64,000 bases of DNA from Beroe forskalii. Its lineage: Eukaryota; Ctenophora; Nuda; Beroida; Beroidae. The position numbers were made by a program, and so were the translations under genes. The notes under the pieces were generated by a model, which saw only the letters and a list, made by a program, of their open reading frames with translations, was not told the DNA's origin and did not search any database. Shown here piece by piece: positions 47,370 to 58,869 of this stretch (the first letter of the stretch is position 1; each line of letters opens with the position of its first letter). Where the stretch lies: the NCBI GenBank assembly GCA_011033025.1, contig WFMF01000436.1, positions 1 through 64,000 on the forward strand, in the 5' to 3' direction.

Positions 47370-49516
47370 TCTCGTTCTTTTCAAAGAGTCTATTACTAAT
47401 TTTGATCATTCCTTATTTAAAACTCTGAGATCATATTCCTTAACAGATTTAGACACCTTATTTAATTTGGCTAGTATTAATTCTGGAATTTTGTACAATA
47501 TGTGTAATTCATTTTGTAGGACATTCTCACCGAAATTCAAAGTGAATGAGGCTGAGAAGATAAAGGAACGTGAACATCTAGTTATTTCATTCAATAGTAA
47601 ATTTATGGATAATTTAAAATTTCAATCCATTTTCTCAGATAAATCTGTCGTCCAGCTCCTTCCTCCTTCTCTACAAGAGAAGTCTCCTCTCACAGCGTTT
47701 ACTATCGATATAGTAAACCTCTTAGTTTATCCGTTTGTAATTACAGCAAATTTCTTAAAAATCTTACCATTCCTGATGTTCGAGCAATTCTAAATTCTCA
47801 ATGTAACTGTAATTTATCATCTTATAATTATGAGCCACTAGGGCATATTGTTACTGGTGACTTGAGTATTGCCGATGATCCAGATTTAAGAAATATTTTA
47901 TCTTTCGGTAGTAAATTTAGAATTCCTTGTCATCAGTCTGTATCAGAGATTAAAGCTAGTATTGACGATGATTTGACAAGCTTTATCAAGAGCAAAAGTA
48001 AGAAGTACCACTTGAAGAACGCTGCTTTTGATTCTTGGTATAGCAGAGTGTCGGATATCGTTAATAATAGACTTAAATTTCATGAAGACAACCATCCACA
48101 TGTCTTTGAACAAACTGAAGACAATGTCCTTGAGAGAGAATGTGTCAAGGAATAACTGAAACGTCTTCAGAAGTTTTATATCATTTGTAGTATTGATAAA
48201 GCATCTAACAACTTCGCTTTTATCTGCAAGAAGTTCTATGTAATAACTCTTCTCAAAGAGCTTGGTTTTGACACTGATACACTAGAATGTACGGGTAACA
48301 AAACCTACTCTCCTCTCCCAAACGACCCTGACTTCTATGTCGAACAAATCGCCTCGACACTACGAGACAAGTACTCCACCACCATCGACGACCAAAACAT
48401 GTGTCTACCACGGCTGTTCTGGAATCCTAAACTCCACAAGAACCCATACAAAGCACGCTTCATAGCTGGGGCGAGAAGCTGTGCTACTAAACAGCTGAAC
48501 ATCCTTGTTAATTGTAGTCTTAAACTCCTGCGAGAATACTTCAAGAAGTATTGTCAGACAATATACAATAACAGTGGTGTCAATGTGTTCTGGAGCATAG
48601 ATTCTTCTGCACAGTTTCTTGAGTCACTGCAGGGCAGTGAAGTATTTAATCTCCAAATATATGACTTTACTACTTTATATACCAATTTAGACCTTAAAGA
48701 AGTTGATGATATGATTGGAGAAGTTATAGATCTTATCTTTTCGGAAAGAAACAAGTATATCAATATTTGTAAATACGATACAAATAAGTGTTTCTTCGCA
48801 AAGAAGATCTATGACGGCTACCATAGCTTTGATAGAGATCAGCTCAAAGAAGCAGTACACTTTATCATCTATCACACCTATATAGTTTTCGCAGGTAAAG
48901 TTTTTATCCAAGTCTTAGGAATCCCCATGGGTGGAAATTCCAGTTCCCCCATCGCGGATCTCACTCTCGCTAAACGAGAGTTTAACTTCATGCTTAATCT
49001 TTTAAAATCTAAAAAGTTCTCCCTAGCTAAGATTCTTTCCAAAACACGACGCTACGTCGATGATCTCATTACCACTAATTATCTCAACTTTGAAGCTCTC
49101 ATCAAACAAATCTATCATCCTTCTCTTGAAATGGAGAGGTCAGGTAATGACAACAAGAACGTGAATTACCTGGACCTCAACATTTCTATCCAACCAGGCA
49201 AAGTGATCGTGTCTGTATATAACAAAACCGATGACTTTAATTTCTCTGTAGTTTCCTTAACATTTCCACAGAGTAATATCCCTCTAGAAGTAGGCCATAA
49301 CGTATTCTACAGTCAAATCCTTAGGTATGCTAACATTTGTACTGAATTTGAAACTTTCCTTTTCAATCTTAAAAAAGTTTTCCAAAACTGATTGAAAGAG
49401 GATATAATAACTCCAATCTTGTAGACATTATTAAACGTTGCCTTAATAAGAATAGCTTAGTTTTCAAAAAATATGCAATTTTAGATAACAGTACAATTTT
49501 AGATCAATTTGTTTAG
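47370..49516 (+). pseudogene. Reverse transcriptase part of the Penelope-like element
   Basis: The N-terminal part runs in one frame to about 47760, then in another through a block containing GPLGH-like EPLGHIVTGDLSI, up to a stop at 48153. The same frame continues with the reverse transcriptase core: FWNPKLHKNPYKARF, motif A YDFTTLYTNL, motif B GIPMGGNSSSPI, motif C YVDD within RRYVDDLITT, and YLDLNIS. The end of the protein continues in another frame after 49388. The polymerase aspartates (DFTT and YVDD) are intact, but the frame breaks make this copy non-autonomous. Confidence 0.85.
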
Positions 49517-51045
49517 GTATTGGCACGCGAGGTTCTTCACATTCTGTACTGGTTAGTTATGCAGCTTGTTGCTGACCTCAAATAACTTGCTGTATGATTA
49601 GCCTAGGACTGAATGTGGGGCTGGACAGGCAGATGCCTGCAACCTCCCTTTATTTCAACGTTCAAATTCAGGTTTTAATAGCTTTATATTAAGATATTCC
49701 ACACGATTATAGCAATCATTGATCTTTCACCTCTACTGAACTCTTTCTTTTTTCTACCCCTTCCCTCTAAACTGTGTTGCTCAGGAATCCGGAGTCCTGG
49801 GTGGCCCAGCCTTGCAGTTGTAAGCTGTGAGGGTACGTGGGCCGAAACCCCTCCGTTTCCCTTTGTCACCTGCTGATGGTACACCTACATCGCAGATGGC
49901 AGGGAGACCTTACAACTGTAGGGTAACCGCTGATGATTCACAGTTTAGTCTCTTCCGCCTCTCATGTCAATCCTTGAATTAGAAAATCGATATGCAGTAT
50001 TTTGTTATGTTTGTAGTTTACCCATACACCTCTATAGATAAGACATTGGATTCCTACCTCAAATTTGAATGTAATTAGTAGTGTTGTTAAGTTTAAAACT
50101 CACAATATTGCAAATTAAAAACATTAAATTCAATATATTAAAAGTGTCATAAACAACCAATTTATTTGAACCATAAAGAAATCTTTCTTCAAGACATCAA
50201 TCTGCAAGAACAACCAATGTTGGGAGCTATGGTCTATGTTGTCAGATGTTGTCTTTGTCATTATTTTAAGGAGGTCAAAAACATCTGACAAGGTCTATGG
50301 TTAAGTATAGTTGCAAATGTGATGAATTCCTGATGGCAGGATTCCTTTTACTTAAAGATGAAAACATGAATTTGTTTCAAACTGAAATGAAACAACCCAA
50401 ACAATTGCGTATGATTGTCTGATGCCCACTTTCACATATGTGTGCAGACCACTCAATTGAAAAAGGCATCGATAAAGATGCATGAAATTTTGTGCTTTTG
50501 ACGGAATTACATGGAAAGTTGAAGTGCACAGACTTTATCGAGGCCTCTGTCAATCAAGGGATCTGCACACATATGCGTTTCAGTTTCCAAATACAGATAG
50601 GACCTGCTGTCATGTTAAGTGGACTGGATAGACTGATTGAGTGATTGAGACTTGACTTAATAGCTTAGGATGTTTTTATGAATTTTTATGAACTAATTTT
50701 TATGAACTAAATTTAATCTAATCAACCTAGAATTAACAAACTAAGATCACATTACATAAACATACATAATGCATGAGAGTTTAGACAATATTACCAAATA
50801 ATTCATCTCACAGATGCAGAGCAGAGCTGCAGTAAAATAAAATGAACTGGTGAAAGCTTGATTTACTGAATCTGAATTAAGATAAACTATTTATTAAATC
50901 ATCAAAAGATTCTGCGACATATACGAAAAATTGAAAAAAAAATCTTCAGTAAGGTTTTCTTTAGCATTCATGCCTAGCCTTTTTTCAAAAATTTCCGAGG
51001 AGCAGAGATTTAAATTTACTAGCTTTGCTGAACACATATCCCTGT
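49517..51045. other. 3' flank of the retroelement and AT-rich DNA
   Basis: I see no gene. The first 430 bases are more GC-balanced and may be the 3' untranslated part of the retroelement. The rest is AT-rich and featureless to my eye. Confidence 0.4.
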
Positions 51046-51190
51046 CTGCATTGCGCGGCACGCTTCCTCAGAACAGGGAAGCTTCCTAAGCCCGCAAAGG
51101 TGTGTGTATGCGCGCGGCGCTTCCCTACGGGAGGAAGCGCGCCGCGTGCAACGCAAACAGGGATGCAATGTACGTGTTTAGCAATGCAAC
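51046..51190. repeat. CpG-rich module with hairpin
   Basis: A GC-rich island in AT-rich DNA contains GCGCGGCGCTTCCC facing GGGAGGAAGCGCGCCGC, an imperfect inverted repeat around CTAC. Similar words (CTTCCTAAGC, GCGCTTCCCTA, AGGGATA) recur at 61890-61960, so this is a dispersed sequence family and not a promoter island of an identified gene. Confidence 0.6.
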
Positions 51191-51419
51191 AGGGACACTA
51201 GGCCAGTTTTGCGCGGGGCGGCACTAGGGATATTTTACGATGCGCGTCAATTTGAAAAGTGCCCTCTCTTTAGTGACATCTTAGGCAAACTTAATATTGT
51301 TTGGGATACTTGAAGTGCGGTTATTCTAGTTCAGCAATGTCTGCAGATTGTCACAATGTGAGCCATTTTCCAAAACACCAAAATTTTGTATGGTTTCTGG
51401 GTCACCAAACTAGGACAAC

Positions 51420-51774
51420 TTGCCGTGTCTGTAACTTTTTCCCCCACCTATCAGACTTTCACTCCCTTCCCTTTTAGACACTTGCCAACAACATCCAATT
51501 GATCATACAGTGCGGAAAAGCGCGGAACATCGTCAAATCGGCCGTCAAAGATTGGCGGTCGTAAATAAAACGACGCGATTTTCGACGTGTTTCACGCGTG
51601 CAAGTCACGTCGGTTTCCGATAAACCACAAATCTTTGACGGCCGATTTGAACAAATTCCGCGCTTTTCCGCAGAATAAACTTGATTTGGTACTGTTGGCA
51701 AGAGTCTTAAAGGGAAGAAGGTGAAGGTCTGATAGGTGGGGGATTTTGGGGGGAAAAGTTACAGACACGGCAAA
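51420..51774. repeat. 355 bp foldback element, no coding capacity
   Basis: The left arm (about 51420-51565) and right arm (about 51625-51774) are inverted copies with indels. Shared landmarks are TTGCCGTGTCTGTAACTTTT at the outside, CACCTATCAGAC, CTTGCCAACA, GCGGAAAAGCGCGGAA and CAAATCGGCCGTCAAAGATT at the inside. It is probably a MITE; a target-site duplication is not obvious. Confidence 0.8.
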
Positions 51775-52509
51775 TCTCAAAATATAAGCTCAAATTTTCG
51801 TCATAACGCAGCTAAGATTAACACGAAGAAAGAGAATATATGTACATAATCATATTTCAAGGCACAAAGGATAATTGGAAACCATAAACCGAACAAAAAC
51901 TTTAAATTACTGCATTCTTAAGTAATGAGCTGCAAAATATGGGTATTTACTCTGAATAATACTCTAAAATCATTCTACTGAAGTACTGAAAATTGAAAGG
52001 AGCATTCAGCATACTAAAGTACTCAAAATTTGCTCAAAAAGTATCCCGAAAAGCTGTATAAATAGGAAGCTGGAATGATCACATTCATTAGCTTCATTCT
52101 TCAAGTTCAAACTCAAAACAATAATTCATTGTGACTATTTCTATCTGTACCTATTTGATAGTGATACCCTTTCGAAGAGATGCTTTCGTTTCACACTGAT
52201 CACTGCATGAGTACTGCACCTGGTTCATCATCACAGTCCTGAGGCACGAGTAGGGTTCCATGAAGAAGATCTCAGTAGTCATGGGTTAATTTGAGAAGTT
52301 CAAGGAACCAATTTATCCCCATCTCCCTACCTGAGATAAACGTTTTTAAGATCAATCGAGGAATCCGAAACAGTACAATACGCGCGCCGAGAAATGCGGC
52401 GCGCGAAGAGTTTATAATTGCTCGCGAAAAATGCTTTTCTTGATTGAAAGCTCATTTGGGAAGACCCTTTTGAAAATATATTGCCAAATTGTGACAAAGA
52501 TGCCACAAA

Positions 52510-52564
52510 AGTGATTGGAAAGTGATTGGAATGTGATTGGAAAGTGATTGGAAAGTGATTGGAA
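52510..52564. repeat. Five-copy 11 bp repeat (AAAGTGATTGG)
   Basis: The phrase AAGTGATTGGA recurs five times in tandem with single-base changes. Confidence 0.9.
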
Positions 52565-52810
52565 TATAATTTGGATAGCAATTGATGGGTTTTAGTTGTG
52601 CGCTATTTGTTCAGCGCCTTTAAAACTTGAAATTCAAAGCGAATGCGATGGAACAATACTAGCTAAGGGGTGAAGGGGAGAAGTGTAGGTTGTAAGGAGT
52701 GATAACATTAACCTCAAAAGACACTCACATGATCATTAGCAATTCCATTTATAGGAGTGGAAGAGGTTTTAGCCAACAGCCGTTCTTGGATGAATCGCTG
52801 CCGTTACTAA

Positions 52811-53698
52811 CACAGTGCATTCTGATAAGATTGGGAATTAGACGATACAAACACATGGTGCATTCTGATAAGATTGGGAATTATACAATACAAACACAGT
52901 GCATTCTGATAAGAGGGGGAATTATACAATACAAACACAGTGCATTCTGATAAGAGGGGAATTAGACGATACAAACACAGTGCATTCTGATGAGAGGGGG
53001 GAATAGACGATACAAACACAGTGCATTCTGATGTGAGGGGGAATAAGACGATACAAACACTGTGCATTCTGATATGAGGGGGAATTAGACGATACAAACA
53101 CAATACATTCTGATGAGAGGGGGAATTAGACAATACAAACACAGTGCATTCTGATGAGAGGGGGAATTAGACGATACAAACACAGTGCATTCTGATGTGT
53201 CATGAGAGGGGGAATTAGACAATACAAACACTGTGCATTCTGATATGAGGGGGAATTAGACGATACAAACACAATACATTCTGATGAGAGGGGGAATTAG
53301 ACAATACAAACACAGTACATTCTGATGAGAGGGGGAATTAGACGATACAAACACAGTGCATTCGGATGTGTCATGAGAGGGGGAATTAGACGATACAAAC
53401 ACAGTGCATTCTGATGTGTCATGAGAGGGGGAATTAGACGATACAAACACAGTACCTTCTGATGAGAGGGGGAATTAGACGATCAACACAGTGCATTCTG
53501 ATGGGAGGGGGAATTAGACGATACAAACACAGTACATTCTGATGAGAGGGGGAATTAGACGATGCAAACACAGTACATTCTGATGAGAGGGGGAATTAGA
53601 CGATACAAACACAGTACATTCTGATGTGTCATGAGAGGGGGAATTAGACGATACTGACACAGTACATTCTGATATGAGGGGGAATTAGACGATACAAG
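52811..53698. repeat. Minisatellite, 41-42 bp unit, about 21 copies
   Basis: Each unit contains CACAGTGCATTCTGATGAGA then GGGGGAATTAGACGATACAA. Some units carry an extra TGTCATGAG insert, giving 47-48 bp variants. The apparent - strand peptides (CLYRLIPPSHQN repeats) follow from the repeat and are not a gene. The array is interrupted at 53699 by the element listed next, and a single matching unit start (CCTTCTGATGAGAGGG) reappears on its far side at 58390. Confidence 0.92.
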
Positions 53699-53704
53699 TA
53701 GGTA

Positions 53705-53827
53705 GGGGGGGAGGTAAGGCAAACTTTGGCAAACTATGGCAAACTTTGGCAAACACTTTATTTGGCAAACTCCAAAAAAAGTGGAAGCATTTGCCAAAGT
53801 TTGCCAAAGTTTGCCAAAAATGAAACA
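53705..53827. repeat. Left end module, TTGGCAAAC quasi-palindrome
   Basis: The module has direct copies of TTTGGCAAAC on its left half and inverted copies (GTTTGCCAAA) on its right half, separated by CTCCAAAAAAAGTGGAAG. It can fold into a stem by itself. Confidence 0.85.
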
Positions 53828-54185
53828 CATTTTAGAGCACTTTGGCAACACTTTAGGTACCCATAATATGCTTTTCAAGGATGCTGAATCGATTCCCAAG
53901 GTCTGTTTCACATTTTGACGTCACCCAGAAGCTGTAGCAGAGACTACATCCACATTGGATAGAGTAGGAGGCTACAGTAACAAATACGATATTTCATTAC
54001 TTCTTACTTTAAGTTTTTTGCATTTAAGTAGTTCGATCAACGGATCAAACCAAACCAAAGCATCCACTCTACATAAGTCTGTTCCAGCAGCCTAAAATCA
54101 ATGGTAAGGCCCCGCCGGCCACTGTGACCACTGACCAGTTTCCATGGATTCCTGCAATATAACCCGACATAACGGTGTTGAGAAT

Positions 54186-57100
54186 GCTAATTGCCTAGTG
54201 AAGGCTGAGAGGAGCCTAGTGGAGGCTGTGTGACGCCTAGTGGAGGCTATTGGTGCCTAGTGGAGGCTGAATGGAGCCTAGTGGAGGCTGAGTGGAGACT
54301 AGTCGAGGCTGAGTGGTGCCTAGTGGAGACTGTGTGACGCCTAGTGGAGGCTATTGGTGCCAAGTGGAGGCTGAATGGAGCCAAGTAGAGGCTGAGTGGA
54401 AACTAGTCGAGGCTGTGTGACGCCTAGTGGAGGCTGAATGGAGCCTAGTGGAGGCTGAGTGGAGACTAGTCGAGGCTGAGTGGTGCCTAGTGGAGGCTAT
54501 TGGTGCCTAGTGGAGGCTGAATGGAGCCAAGTAGAGGCTGAGTGGAAACTAGTCGAGGCTGTGTGACGCCTAGTGGAGGCTGAATGGAGCCTAGTGGAGG
54601 CTGAGTGGAGACTAGTCGAGGCTGAGTGGTGCCTAGTGGAGGTTGTGTGACGCCTAGTGGAGGCTATTGGTGCCTAGTGGAGGCAGAATGGAGCCTAGTG
54701 GGGGCTGAGTGGAGACTAGTCGAGGCTGAGTGGTGCCTAGTCGAGGCTGAGTGGTGTCTAGTGAAGGCCGAATGGAGCCTAGTGGAGGCTGAGTGAAGCC
54801 TAATGGAGGCTGTGGAGCCTAATGGAGGCTGTGGAGCCTAATGGAGGCTGTGGAGCCTAATGGAGGCTGAGTGGAGCCTAGTGGTCAGTGGAGACTGAGT
54901 GGAGTCTAATGAATGCTGTGTGGAGCCTAGTGGAGCCTTAGTGGAGCCTATTGGTCACTGGTCAGTGGAGACTGAGTGGAGTCTAATGAATGTTGTGTGG
55001 AGCCTAGTAGAGGCTGAGAGAAGCCTAGTGGAGGCTGAGTGGTGCCTAGTGGTCCACTAGGCACAACCCAGCCTCCGTTAGGCTCCGCTCAGCCTCCACT
55101 AGGCCCCATACACCCTCCACTAGTAGTGGAGGGTGTAATGTGTATGGAGCCTGGTGGAGGCTGAGTGGAGGCTGAATGGAGCTTAGTGGGGGCTGGGTGG
55201 AGCCTAGTGAAAGCTGATTAGAGACTAATGGAGGCTGTGTGGAGCCTAGTGGAGGCTACTTGGAGCCCAGTGGAGGCTACTTGGAGCCTAGTGGATGCTA
55301 AATGGAGCCCGGTGGAGGCTGGGTGGAGCCTAATGGAGGCTAAGTGGAGCCTAGTGGAGACTGAGTGGAGCCTAATGGAGGCTGAATGGAGCCTAGTGCA
55401 GGTTGAATGGAGACTAGTGGAGGCTAAGTAGAGGTTGAGTGGAGCCTAGTGGATGTTGAGTGGAGCCTAGTGGAGGCTGAGTAGTGAGTGGAGGCTGAAT
55501 GGAGCTTAGTGGAGGCTAAATGGAGCCTAGTGGGGGCTGGGTGGAGCCTAGTGGAGGCTGAGTGGAGACTAATGGAGGCTGTGTGGAGCCTAGTGGAGGC
55601 TGAGTGGAGACTAATGGAGGCTGTGTGGAGCCTAGTGGAGGCTGAGTGGAGGCTGAATGGAGCTTAGTGGAGGCTTAATGGAGCCTAGTGGGGCTGGGTG
55701 GAGCCTAGTGGAGGCTGAGTGGAGACTAGTCGAGGCTGAGTGGTGCCTAGTGGAGGTTGTGTGACGCCTAGTGGAGGCTATTGGTGCCTAGTGGAGGCTA
55801 TTGGTGCCTAGTGGAGGCAGAATGGAGCCTAGTGGGGGCTGAGTGTAGACTAGTCGAGGCTGAGTGGTGCCTAGTCGAGGCTGAGTGGTGCTAGTGAAGG
55901 CCGAGTGGAGCCTAGTGGAGGCTGAGTGGAGCCTAATGGAGGCTGTGGAGCCTAAGATAGGCTGAGTTGAGCCTAGTGGTCAGTGGAGACTGAGTGGAGT
56001 CTAATGAATGCTGTGTGGAGCCTAGTGGAGGCTGAGTGGAGCCTAGTAGAGGCTGAGTGGAGTCTATTGGTCAGTGGAGACTGAGTGGAGTCTAATGAAT
56101 GTTGTGTGGAGCCTAGTAGAGGCTGAGAGAAGCCTAGTGGAGGCTGAGTGGAGGCTGAATGGAGCCTAGTGGAGGCTAAGTGGAGCCTAGTGGAGACTGA
56201 GTGGAGCCTAATGGAGGCTGAATGGAGCCTAGTGGAGGTTGAATGGAGACTAGTGGAGGCTAAGTAGAGGTTGAGTGGAGCCTAGTGGATGCTAAATGGA
56301 GCCCGGTGGAGGCTGGGTGGAGCCTAATGGAGGCTGAGTGGAGCCTAGTAGAGGCTGAGTGGAGCCTATTGGTCAGTGGAGACTGAGTGGAGTCTAATGA
56401 ATGTTGTGTGGAGCCTAGTAGAGGCTGAGAGAAGCCTAGTGGAGGCTGAGTGGAGGCTGAATGGAGCCTAGTGGAGGCTAAGTGGAGCCTAGTGGAGACT
56501 GAGTGGAGCCTAATGGAGGCTGAATGGAGCCTAGTGGAGGTTGAATGGAGACTAGTGGAGGCTGAGTAGAGGTTGAGTGGAGCCTAGTGGATGTTGAGTG
56601 GAGCCTAGTGGAGGCTGAGTAGTGAGTGGAGGCTGAATGGAGCTTAGTGGAGGCTAAATGGAGCCTAGTGGGGGCTGGGTGGAGCCTAGTGGAGGCTGAG
56701 TGGAGACTAATGGAGGCTGTGTGGAGCCTAGTGGGGGCTGAGTGGAGACTAGTCGAGGCTGAGTGGTGCCTAGTCGAGGCTGAGTGGTGTCTAGTGAAGG
56801 CCGAATGGAGCCTAGTGGAGGCTGAGTGAAGCCTAATGGAGGCTGTGGAGCCTAATGGAGGCTGTGGAGCCTAATGGAGGCTGTGGAGCCTAATAGAGGC
56901 TGAGTGGAGCCTAGTGGTCAGTGGAGACTGAGTGGAGTCTAATGAATGCTGTGTGGAGCCTAGTGGAGGCTTAGTGGAGGCTGAATGGAGCCTAGTAGAG
57001 GCTGAGTGGAGCCTATTGGTCAGTGGAGACTGAGTGGAGTCTAATGAATGTTGTGTGGAGCCTAGTAGAGGCTGAGAGAAGCCTAGTGGAGGCTGAGTGG

Positions 57101-57855
57101 TGCCTAGTGGTCCACTAGGCACAACCAGCCTCCGTTAAACTCAGCCTCCACTACTACACCCTCCACTAGTAGTGGAGGGTGTAATGTGTATGGAGCCTGG
57201 TGGAGGCTGAGTGGAGGCTGAATGGAGTTTAGTGGAGGCTTAATGGAGCCTACTGGGGGCTGGGTGGAGCCTAGTGAAAGCTGAGTAGAGACTAATGGAG
57301 GCTGTGTGGAGCCTAGTGGAGGCTACTTGGAGCCCAGTGGAGGCTGGGTGGAGCTTAATGGAGGCTAAGTGGAGCCTAGTGGAGACTGAGTGGAGCCTAA
57401 TGGAGGCTAAATGGAGCCTAGTGGAGGTTGAATGGAGACTAGTGGAGGCTGAGTAGAGGTTGAGTGGAGCCTAGTGGATGTTGAGTGGAGCCTAGTGGAG
57501 GCTGTGTGGAGCCTAGCACAGGCTGAGTGGAGGCTGAATGGAGCTTAGTGGAGGCTAAATGGAGCCTAGTGGGGGCTGGGTGGAGCCTAGTGGAGGCTGA
57601 GTGGAGACTAATGGAGGCTGTGTGGAGCCTAGTGGAGGCTACTTGGAGCCTAGTGGATGCTGAATGGAGCCCAGTGGAGGCTGGGTGGAGCCTAATGGAG
57701 GCTACGTGGAGCCTAGTGGAGACTGAATGGAGCCTAATGGAGGCTGAGTGGGGCCTAGTGGAGGTTGAATGGAGACTAGTGGAGGCTGTGTGGAGCCTAG
57801 TGGAGGCTGGGTGGAGCCTGAGTGGTGCCTAGTGGAGGCTAGTTGGAGCTGTCTG
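54186..57855. repeat. 21 bp satellite (CCTAGTGGAGGCTGAGTGGAG), about 170 units
   Basis: The unit is the 21-mer CCTAGTGGAGGCTGAGTGGAG with frequent changes at a few positions (for example GTG to AATG, CTGAG to CTGTG). Because 21 is a multiple of three, long frames appear with the heptad EAEWSLV; they have no start or stop logic and are satellite shadows. A higher-order repeat of about 2058 bp is visible: inverted blocks begin at 55042 and 57100 with GTGCCTAGTGG facing CCACTAGGCAC and continue to a second palindrome, ACACCCTCCACTA facing TAGTGGAGGGTGT. Within these blocks the satellite runs in the opposite orientation. Confidence 0.92.
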
Positions 57856-58261
57856 AAAGTTTGAATCTATAAATTGTTTTTTAGTGCACATTTAACAGGT
57901 TTCAGCAATAAATTTTGTATCATGAAGGCTAATTGATTCAGGCTCCACTCAGCCTCCATATAGCCTCCACTAGCCTCCATATTACAGCTTTAGCCTCCAT
58001 GCCTGGAAATTATAAAAATCTCTTTTCTTGAACCCGAAGGTTCTCGAAATTTTCGTACCCTGGTCCTTTAGGATAACTTTTTGTAAACAATGGGGTGCTA
58101 GTAGAGGGAAGGTCTAGGCGTGGACACCAGTATAGCCTCGAAAGGGAAGGTATGAATGAAAATTAAGCATCGGAAATCGATTCAGCTCCCTCAATAACGA
58201 TTATGTAAACGTCCTGCATGCACAGTGGACAAGAAATCAGAGAGAACAAAATTTTCGGGGT

Positions 58262-58379
58262 ATTTTTGGCAAACTTTGGCAAATTTTGGCAAACTTTGGC
58301 AAACTATGGCAAACACTTTTTTTGGCAAACTCCAAAAAAAGTGGAAGCGTTTGCCAAAGTTTGCCTTACCCCCCCCCCC
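58262..58379. repeat. Right end module, TTGGCAAAC quasi-palindrome
   Basis: It shares its core with the left module in the same orientation (ACACTTTTTTTGGCAAACTC against ACACTTTATTTGGCAAACTC), while its outermost 25 bases match the left end as an inverted repeat. The C run at its end is about 10 bases long. Confidence 0.85.
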
Positions 58380-58869
58380 TAGGTACTAACCTTCTGATGA
58401 GAGGGTGAGCATTGGAGTCGGGAGAAAGCCACTGAACTCAAGGGTGAAAGTTCCAAATTTGATATATGTTCAGGGAGACGTTGATTGTCTTTTAGCAGAA
58501 GTGTGGAGTTTAATATGAATGGACTAGGTAGAATCAGATTACAGAGCGGACTAGCAACCTGAAGATGAGTTTTCAAGTTAGTTAAGAAGATAAGGAGAGC
58601 TGGTGAACTCTATTGCTTTGTGATTTAGTAAAAATTGTTCCTATGTGATTCCTATCTAGATGTGATTCTTCTAAGCTTCTATAGACATAAACAGTACCTT
58701 TGTTCAGCGAAGTAGCTCCGTGAATAGAGGAGTATAGGTATCCCAGGCCCAGGGTCCTGCACACTTTCCAAGCATCAAGGAGTCAGTCACAGAGTGCACC
58801 CGGGGATGAAGGAGTACATCCCAGGATAGACATGAGTGTATCCCATGATCGAGGAATCTCTTGCAGGAA

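Larger units (their letters stand above)
46734..49516 (+). mobile_element. Penelope-like retroelement with N-terminal GIY-YIG, inactive
   Basis: A GIY-YIG endonuclease-type region comes first and a Penelope-type reverse transcriptase second. This is the permuted order described for the Naiad/Chlamys groups; in the classical Penelope order the endonuclease is C-terminal. It lies in an upstream intron or the 5' flank of the PDZ-LIM gene. The coding region is broken: frame changes near 47340-47369, between about 47680 and 47760, and near 49385, plus a stop at 48153-48155. The last visible reading frame ends in TAG at 49514-49516. Element ends and target-site duplication were not located. Confidence 0.85.
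53699..58385. mobile_element. Satellite-bearing foldback-type element with 6 bp TSD
   Basis: The hexamer TAGGTA flanks the segment on both sides (53699-53704 and 58380-58385). Just inside, the left end has a G run and TAAGGCAAACTTTGGC; the right end has the reverse complement, GCCAAAGTTTGCCTTA, and a C run. Removing the segment rejoins the minisatellite at GATACAAG and CTTCTGATGAGAGGG, as expected for an insertion into that array. The interior holds about 360 bases of unique sequence, some 3.7 kb of 21 bp satellite, about 400 bases of unique sequence, then the right end module. There is no transposase-like frame. This looks like a non-autonomous foldback element that has captured or grown a satellite. 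Confidence 0.7.

Noticed and set aside
52807-53911. - strand frames rich in CLYRLIPPSHQN
   Set aside because: Shadow of the 41-42 bp minisatellite.
55228-57832. Open frames with WSLVEA repeats
   Set aside because: 21 bp satellite read in frame; ends wherever the unit mutates.
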